Positions 23,393 through 27,464 of a DNA stretch of 27,464 bases are shown one piece after another. Below the pieces are notes generated by a model that worked only from the letters and a program-made list of their open reading frames with translations, was not told the origin of the DNA and searched no databases. This stretch comes from JAKAGE01 sp035541415 (GTDB lineage: Bacteria; Patescibacteriota; Minisyncoccia; UBA6257; 2-01-FULL-56-20). Positions within the stretch are counted from its first letter, which is position 1, and every line of letters begins with the position of its first letter. Both the position numbers and the translations under genes were made by a program. Location: NCBI GenBank assembly GCA_035541415.1, contig DATKNI010000001.1:1-27464 (forward strand), read 5' to 3'.

Positions 23393-24163
23393 ATGTTCGG
23401 CGATTATAAAGACCTGGCCGAGTTTAAAGAGACTTCCGGCTACGATATTGATGGCGTTTGGTACCCGCGCGTCACGAAAATTGTGAGCATCAAATCAAAG
23501 CCGGCGCTCTATTACTATTATGGCGAAGCCAAAAGCTTTAAGGCCGCCCAAGAAACAACCGAACAATCCGCCAAAGAAGGGACGATGATCCACGAAGCCG
23601 TCGAAGGATTGCTCCTTGGCAAAAATCCCGAGATTCCGGAACAAATCGCTCCAGCCGTAAAATCGTTTTTGGATTTTTTTGAAAAAAATCGCATCCAGGT
23701 TTCGCCGGAACTCGTGGAGCGCCGCATCGTGAATTACGACCATCGGTATGCCGGAACCGTGGATGCGATCGCACTCATCGGCGGCAAGCTTGGCGTTCTC
23801 GACATCAAAACTTCGCAAGCTATCTATCGTGACTATTGTCTGCAGACGTCGGCTTACATGGACGCACTCAAAGGGCAATTCGCCAAACTCGAGACGCGCT
23901 GGATTTTGAAGATCGACCAAGTCCAATTTTGCACATTGTGCGGCGCCCGGCGGCGCCTCAAGGGCGGCCGGGAAAAGATTAAAATCGATTGGCGCAACCG
24001 CATGCAGAAAACATGCGAGCACGCGTGGGGCGATCTCACGGGCGACATTGAGCTCCAGGAATTCCCCTATTGGCAGGGCGATTTTGAGGCTTTTTTGGGG
24101 GCAAAAAAGCTATGGGAATGGGAAAACGAGGCATGGCTCAAGAAGGCAGGCTACTTATCCTGA
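23393..24163 (+). CDS. PD-(D/E)XK (RecB/Cas4-like) nuclease with putative zinc site
   Basis: A 256-residue protein with a RecB-family nuclease core: H67 in GTMIHEA, D124 in AGTVDAI, D137 and K139 in VLDIKTS, and a downstream QTSAY motif. All catalytic positions are present, so metal-dependent DNA cleavage is plausible. After the core is FCTLCGA and then KTCEHAW, a C-x2-C...C-x-H set that could bind zinc; it differs from the four-Cys iron-sulfur layout of Cas4/AddB. No cas genes or CRISPR array are nearby, so a repair or DNA-processing role is more likely. No SD. Confidence 0.78.
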   Translation: MFGDYKDLAEFKETSGYDIDGVWYPRVTKIVSIKSKPALYYYYGEAKSFKAAQETTEQSAKEGTMIHEAVEGLLLGKNPEIPEQIAPAVKSFLDFFEKNRIQVSPELVERRIVNYDHRYAGTVDAIALIGGKLGVLDIKTSQAIYRDYCLQTSAYMDALKGQFAKLETRWILKIDQVQFCTLCGARRRLKGGREKIKIDWRNRMQKTCEHAWGDLTGDIELQEFPYWQGDFEAFLGAKKLWEWENEAWLKKAGYLS

Positions 24164-24192
24164 GGCGCGAAACGTTATAGCTCTGAATTTCG

Positions 24193-24198
24193 TATAAT
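24193..24198 (+). promoter_or_regulatory. -10 element with a long leader
   Basis: TATAAT without a clear -35. The predicted leader to the ATG at 24290 is about 85 nt, includes a CTTCACGAAG hairpin (24222-24231) and a T-rich segment, and has no SD. It is unusual among the short-leader genes here. Confidence 0.55.
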
Positions 24199-24289
24199 GA
24201 AATAGGAAAGGTCGAAGAGGGCTTCACGAAGGCTTGTGTCGCATTTCTTTTTTTATTTCTCGATCAAAAATCAAACCACCAAAACATCT

Positions 24290-24607
24290 ATGTCGAAAAC
24301 AGCAATTTGGGTTACTCTCGCGGTCGTTGTGGTGATTGTCGGCGCCGGGATCTGGTGGGCCACGAGCATGAATCAGGCTCAGTCCCCTGTCGCGGCCAAC
24401 AATCAGCCAGTGCAATCCGCACAGCCGGCGCAAACCGCCGGAACATCAAACACCTCGCAGAACCAACCTCAGCCGACCGACAATTCAGACCAGGCAATAC
24501 TTCAGGAAATGTCGAGTGCTAACACTCAAATGAACAGCTTCAATTCGGATTCAGCAGACATCGCGAGCGGCCTTAACGATCAGCCCGTCCAACAGTCACA
24601 ATTCTAA
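24290..24607 (+). CDS. small membrane-anchored Gln/Ser-rich protein
   Basis: A 105-residue protein with one N-terminal membrane helix (about residues 5-25, IWVTLAVVVVIVGAGIWW) and a hydrophilic, Gln/Asn/Ser/Thr-rich exported tail without cysteines. No family recognised. ATG at 24290 directly precedes the helix; a GTG at 24236 would add a Phe-rich stretch and is less likely. It is two nucleotides upstream of the next gene (TAACCATGAA junction), so they form a two-gene unit ended by the terminator at 25483-25507. Confidence 0.65.
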   Translation: MSKTAIWVTLAVVVVIVGAGIWWATSMNQAQSPVAANNQPVQSAQPAQTAGTSNTSQNQPQPTDNSDQAILQEMSSANTQMNSFNSDSADIASGLNDQPVQQSQF

Positions 24608-24609
24608 CC

Positions 24610-25455
24610 ATGAATAAAACACTTCAAACCACCATCGCGGTGTTCGGCGCTTCCCTGATTGCGCTTGCAAGCGTTGCGGCTCCGGCATTTGCACTTACCA
24701 CGGCGGCCGGTGCCGGTGCCGGTGCGAGCGTTAACGCAGGCGGCGCTGGCCTCAATGCCAATGTCACCACGGGGGTCACGTTGAACATCTTTACCAAGGC
24801 GCAGAACCGCGCCGACCAGGAGATCACCCGCCGCATTGACGCGCTGAACAAATTGAGCACGCGCGTGAACGACATGCAAAAGCTCTCGGCAGACCAAAAG
24901 AGCTCACTTACCTCGCAGATCCAGGCCCAGATCACGCTCATGAACAATCTTGAAGCGCAGATCGCGTCTGATGTGCAGGCCGAGTCAACGTCGTCGCTCA
25001 AGACCGACATCGCATCGATTACAAAGTCGTATCGCATCTTCCTGCTTATCATCCCGCAGGGCCGTATCGAGGCAGCCGCTGACCGCGTTCTCACGGTTGC
25101 CGGAACCTTGAATACGGTTGCCGGCCAGCTCCAGGCGCGGCTTTCCTCCGCCAACTCGTCGGATAAAAACCTTTCCGCCGACCAGGCGTCGCTTGCCGAC
25201 ATGAACGCCAAGGTTGCCGATGCAAACACGCAGGCCAACGCTTCGATAACCGAAGTCGCTTCGCTTCAGCCGGACAATGGCGACCAAACCGTGATGCAGT
25301 CCAACAAGGCGGCATTACAGGATGCCCGCACCAAGATCCAAACGGCCCAACAGGATACCGTTGCGGCTCGCAAGGATGCGCTCTCGATCATGAAGGATCT
25401 GAAGATTAGCGCAAGCGCATCTGCGACCACCACCGCTACAACGAGCGCTCAATAA
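24610..25455 (+). CDS. secreted helical protein of unknown function
   Basis: A 281-residue protein with a clear signal peptide (residues 1-29, ending APAFA) followed by a Gly/Ala-rich stretch and then long amphipathic helices (RADQEITRRIDALNKLSTR onward) typical of extended coiled surface proteins. One more hydrophobic segment (RIFLLIIPQGRIE) lies near residue 140. There are no Cys and no catalytic motif. The Ala/Thr/Ser-rich C-terminus is low complexity. It starts two nucleotides after the previous stop, without SD. A structural role at the cell surface is inferred from composition. Confidence 0.7.
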   Translation: MNKTLQTTIAVFGASLIALASVAAPAFALTTAAGAGAGASVNAGGAGLNANVTTGVTLNIFTKAQNRADQEITRRIDALNKLSTRVNDMQKLSADQKSSLTSQIQAQITLMNNLEAQIASDVQAESTSSLKTDIASITKSYRIFLLIIPQGRIEAAADRVLTVAGTLNTVAGQLQARLSSANSSDKNLSADQASLADMNAKVADANTQANASITEVASLQPDNGDQTVMQSNKAALQDARTKIQTAQQDTVAARKDALSIMKDLKISASASATTTATTSAQ

Positions 25456-25482
25456 AAACACTCTCTGTAGTAAAAGAAAAAG

Positions 25483-25507
25483 AAAAGGGCGTATGATGCG
25501 CCCTTTT
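25483..25507 (+). terminator. intrinsic terminator of the 24290-25455 unit
   Basis: AAAAGGGCG (25483-25491) pairs with CGCCCTTTT (25499-25507) around a seven-base loop, followed by T. Confidence 0.9.
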
Positions 25508-25529
25508 TGGTTGTCGATGTAGAAACAAA

Positions 25530-26196
25530 AGAAAAACCCGAGGAGGCTGAATACAGCGCCTCGGGTTCGTTCCTCCACGGAGGGGGTCAGGCGAAGCTGC
25601 AGCTTCATGGTGTGGCGGCTTGCGCTGCCAGGTATGAAGAGCATCATCGCTCAGACCCGATCCAGGAGTGTGTGCACGGAGTGCACGTAAAAGAGTTTGT
25701 AGGCGATTGCTTGCGCAATCAGAGTGACGAATCGTACACTTTTGCTTGCCACCTTTCGGCGGTGCCACCCTTTGAACCTCTCCTTGGTTTTGAAGCCATG
25801 GAGAAATACAAGCTGGTTGTCGGTTTTAGCTCGCCGACAATTGCTGTTAGATGCCCCTCACAACTCGCGGCAATGGTTCCTGCTCGGCAGGCACCTTAGC
25901 GTGAGTGCGACTGCACCCTCTTGCAAATCCTTCTTCCGAAGAAGTTCCCCAGTTGCCCGGGGCACGGACCCATACGAAGCTTCCCTTTCGGTCTGCTTCA
26001 ATCCCCTTTTACTTATTTCGCCTTCCTAGACGCCATCTAGTTCCTTGCGGAACCACACCAGGTGCTTTTTGGCCTCACTCGGCCCTCGTTTCTGGGTTCT
26101 CTTTCGAGCTCCCAGCTGAGCGCTTTGTTTTGCCTCCTGGCAACGTTTCGGTAAGACGGAATGTCTTGTTTATTCACTTTTAAATCGCTTATCCTG
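25530..26196 (-). ncRNA. large structured non-coding RNA, about 667 nt, class unknown
   Basis: No supported ORF exists, but the minus strand is packed with hairpins, many capped by stable tetraloops: GATTGC-GCAA-GCAATC (25705-25720), CCCCGG-GCAA-CTGGGG (25947-25962), GTTCC-GCAA-GGAAC (26040-26053), CTC-GAAA-GAG (26099-26108), CTTC-TTCG-GAAG (25933-25944), a GCCGAAAGGT loop near 25760 and GGCAGC-GCAA-GCCGCC near 25625. On the plus strand these loops would be TTGC, TTTC and CGAA, which fixes the strand. Two nested long-range helices close the molecule: GTTGCCAGG (26144-26136) with CCTGGCAGC (25632-25624), and CGCTCAG (26122-26116) with CTGAGCG (25654-25648). It has its own promoter and terminator. 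I did not find RNase P CR-I/CR-V, a tmRNA tRNA-like end, or group II domain V. Confidence 0.75.
25532..25567 (-). terminator. terminator of the large structured RNA
   Basis: On the minus strand AACCCGAGG (25567-25559) pairs with CCTCGGGTT (25543-25535), followed by TTTTTCTTTTG. It faces the plus-strand terminator at 25483-25507. Confidence 0.85.
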
Positions 26197-26202
26197 ATAT
26201 CA

Positions 26203-26230
26203 ATCTTACGCCATGTAAAATCATCGTCAA
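26203..26230 (-). promoter_or_regulatory. promoter of the large structured RNA
   Basis: On the minus strand TTGACG (26230-26225), 16-bp spacer, TAAGAT (26208-26203). The -35 is the same TTGACG seen in front of two SD-led small genes. The predicted start is near 26196. Confidence 0.65.
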
Positions 26231-26291
26231 GGCTCAAAAATGCCCGTAAATGCTTGCAAACTGGATATCCTGTGGAATCCCTGTGAAAAGC

Positions 26292-26317
26292 AAAAGGCCC
26301 CGATTTTGGGGCTTTTT
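26292..26317 (-). terminator. intrinsic terminator after the 26350-27033 gene
   Basis: AAAAGGCCCC pairs with GGGGCTTTTT around GATTTT over ten pairs with one G-T. On the minus strand the stem is followed by TTTTGCTTTTC. It separates the gene from the RNA promoter downstream. Confidence 0.75.
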
Positions 26318-26327
26318 AGCGGAATAC

Positions 26328-26342
26328 GGGCCTATCAGGCCC
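26328..26342. other. short perfect hairpin
   Basis: GGGCCT-ATC-AGGCCC, immediately after the stop of the minus-strand gene at 26350. No T-run; possibly an mRNA 3'-end stabiliser. Confidence 0.45.
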
Positions 26343-26349
26343 TAGCGTT

Positions 26350-27033
26350 TCATTGCCAAACCTTTGCAACCGGCATTTTTATGCTATAGCCGAGCGTTGG
26401 CAAACTTGACGATGACGTATTCAAGTTCCCTACTTCGGCCATCCAGACATCCGAGCTCGCATCCAATTCGCCGAAGATCATGGATTCCTGCGGATTCTGC
26501 GAGTTGCAAGCATAAACTGCCATCGTACCGCTTGCGGTAAATGGCCTGGATCCCGTGAATGGCGTGCAGTAGGTCCCGTCGGCAAGCTGTACGGCCCAAG
26601 CCCAGCTCTTTGGGATGACGGTGGGGCGGACTTCGGATGGGAGCGGTTTTGTGAGTTGCAGCACGAAAGTCGTTGTGGCGAATGAACCTTCTGCTGGATT
26701 TACTCCGCAGAGCAAATTCTTATTGCCCGTAATTTCGAAACACGGATCGCTGATTGCGTTTCCCACCGTGCAACGCCACGCATCGCGGCGGTAGGCGGCT
26801 GCGATTGATCCGCCAAAGCATGACCCTTTTTCGGTTGGCACAGTTCCGGTCGCAGGCAATGTTGCCGCAAACGCAATCACCTCCGTCGGCGCCGTTTGAT
26901 TTTGACTCGCCGACTGCGATTGCGACGGCGCTTGGTTGGTATTCAGGTTTGAAAAGGCAAAGAACTGACCGACGCCGAAGAGCACCACAAGAATCAGAAC
27001 GAAAACCACGATGACCTTACTCGTCTTATTCAT
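26350..27033 (-). CDS. exported Cys-containing protein with N-terminal anchor
   Basis: A 227-residue protein not assigned to a family. A Lys-led N-terminal helix (about residues 7-28, VIVVFVLILVVLFGVGQFF) acts as signal anchor, followed by a Ser/Gln/Asn-rich linker and a compact extracytoplasmic domain with six Cys (in GSCFGG, WRCTV, DPCFEI, LLCGV, YCTPF and YACNS), probably disulfide-bonded. Trp and Gly content suggests a beta-rich fold. It follows the partial gene at the window edge by 14 bp and could be co-transcribed, but a TAATAT -10 also overlaps that gene's stop. No SD. Confidence 0.65.
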   Translation of the reverse strand: MNKTSKVIVVFVLILVVLFGVGQFFAFSNLNTNQAPSQSQSASQNQTAPTEVIAFAATLPATGTVPTEKGSCFGGSIAAAYRRDAWRCTVGNAISDPCFEITGNKNLLCGVNPAEGSFATTTFVLQLTKPLPSEVRPTVIPKSWAWAVQLADGTYCTPFTGSRPFTASGTMAVYACNSQNPQESMIFGELDASSDVWMAEVGNLNTSSSSLPTLGYSIKMPVAKVWQ

Positions 27034-27044
27034 TGTTTTGGATG

Positions 27045-27050
27045 ATATTA
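27045..27050 (-). promoter_or_regulatory. candidate -10 overlapping a stop codon
   Basis: TAATAT on the minus strand; its TAA is the stop of the upstream gene. It ends eleven nucleotides before the ATG at 27033. No -35 identified, so it is weak alone. Confidence 0.35.
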
Positions 27051-27464
27051 AAGAAACGTGAACGTACCGACGATACGTTCCATAACCGTATTTACCTCGT
27101 GATCATCAAATTGATGGAGGTTATAGGACTGCGGATAATTGGCGATTTGGCTGGAGTGGATTGTATATTCAAGGGAATAACATTGGCCGGCGTGCGTGGT
27201 CCGATATGAGGTTGTCTCATAATAATTTCCCGCTCCGGCGCCCGTGAAATGATATACCGAAAACGGTGTGCCATTGATGACGCGAGTTGATGTGGCATCG
27301 CCAGGATTTGCCACCACGCCAGGCGCAAGACAATCTTTTAATGCTGCGGTGGTCCGGCTTGATCCGATGACGAGCGTCGCTTCATCAAAGTTGGTTTGCG
27401 GCTGGAATGCTTTTGGAATGACGAGCGTGAGGTATTGGACGCCCGGCTCTCCCGCTGAACGAAG
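27048..27464 (-). CDS. partial protein, N-terminus beyond the window
   Basis: The minus-strand frame is open from the window edge to TAA at 27050-27048, about 138 residues. No start is assigned because the reading frame continues past 27464; a GTG at 27317 is only internal. Visible parts are YLTLVIPKAFQP near the edge, TLVIGSSRTTAALKDCL, TPFSVYHFTGAGAGNYYETT, and a His/Tyr-rich end. It looks like an extracytoplasmic beta-rich domain with a few Cys. No family recognised. It is upstream of the exported protein at 26350 in the same orientation. Confidence 0.6.
   Translation of the reverse strand, partial: LRSAGEPGVQYLTLVIPKAFQPQTNFDEATLVIGSSRTTAALKDCLAPGVVANPGDATSTRVINGTPFSVYHFTGAGAGNYYETTSYRTTHAGQCYSLEYTIHSSQIANYPQSYNLHQFDDHEVNTVMERIVGTFTFL

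Noticed and set aside
23393..24163. Annotation of the nuclease as Cas4
   Set aside because: No cas genes or repeats nearby and the Cys arrangement differs from Cas4.
25507..26183. Several open frames of 60-130 codons on both strands
   Set aside because: They overlap the structured RNA, have low-complexity basic composition and frequent frame breaks, and no start signals; the hairpin density explains the sequence better.
25530..26196. Assignment of the structured RNA as RNase P RNA, tmRNA or a group II intron
   Set aside because: I could not find the RNase P GAAAGTCC/CCGGCTTA pair, a tmRNA-like GGTTCGA tail with a CCA end, or a domain V hairpin. A frame reading AKVYDSSL-stop was noted as a possible tmRNA tag but lacks the usual Ala-Ala end and context.

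Overview
The window reads as a stretch of a Candidate Phyla Radiation (Patescibacteria) genome, most likely a Parcubacteria-like lineage. This rests on a divergent 16S rRNA, compact gene packing, short versions of core proteins (bL19, TrmD), and small secreted or anchored proteins with no recognisable family. The exact phylum cannot be fixed by eye.

Layout. 1-571 is the 3' part of a 16S rRNA gene, followed by a response regulator and rplS (683-1370) rather than by 23S rRNA. 1371-4260 is an accessory stretch: tRNA-Leu(GAG), an MFS transporter between two 27-bp direct repeats, and four small genes (33-75 codons), each with its own promoter, Shine-Dalgarno (SD) motif and terminator. 4264-6416 is secD-secF. 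6597-7628 encodes a sigma-region-4/HARE-HTH protein. 7694-11462 holds a membrane protein, a VirD4/TraG-like ATPase and trmD. 11514-13461 is comEC plus a separate, catalytically dead metallo-beta-lactamase-like domain. 13475-17282 encodes a D-aminoacylase-like protein, an FtsW/RodA-type SEDS protein and MurG. 17294-17803 (minus strand) is a membrane protein divergent from gltX. 19361-24163 holds two M23 peptidases, a small secreted protein, MurC and a PD-(D/E)XK nuclease. 24290-25455 encodes two secreted proteins. 25530-26196 (minus) is a large structured RNA with no protein-coding content. 26350-27464 (minus) encodes two exported proteins, the second cut by the window edge.

How the parts fit. 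Many genes serve the cell envelope: SecDF export, MurG/MurC/SEDS peptidoglycan synthesis, and M23 hydrolases. ComEC and the VirD4-like ATPase suggest DNA movement across the membrane.

Two observations stand out. First, the 16S gene ends GGATCA-ATTAAAC, so the anti-SD CCTCC is missing, and two or three nearly universal decoding-centre bases are changed. Consistently, almost every core gene either has a -10 box 6-9 nt before its start codon (predicted leaderless mRNA) or starts within a few nucleotides of the previous stop (predicted reinitiation). SD motifs occur only in the four small accessory genes. Second, the roughly 667-nt minus-strand RNA has a promoter, a terminator, two nested long-range helices and many GNRA/UUCG-capped hairpins, and I could not match it to RNase P, tmRNA or a group I/II intron.
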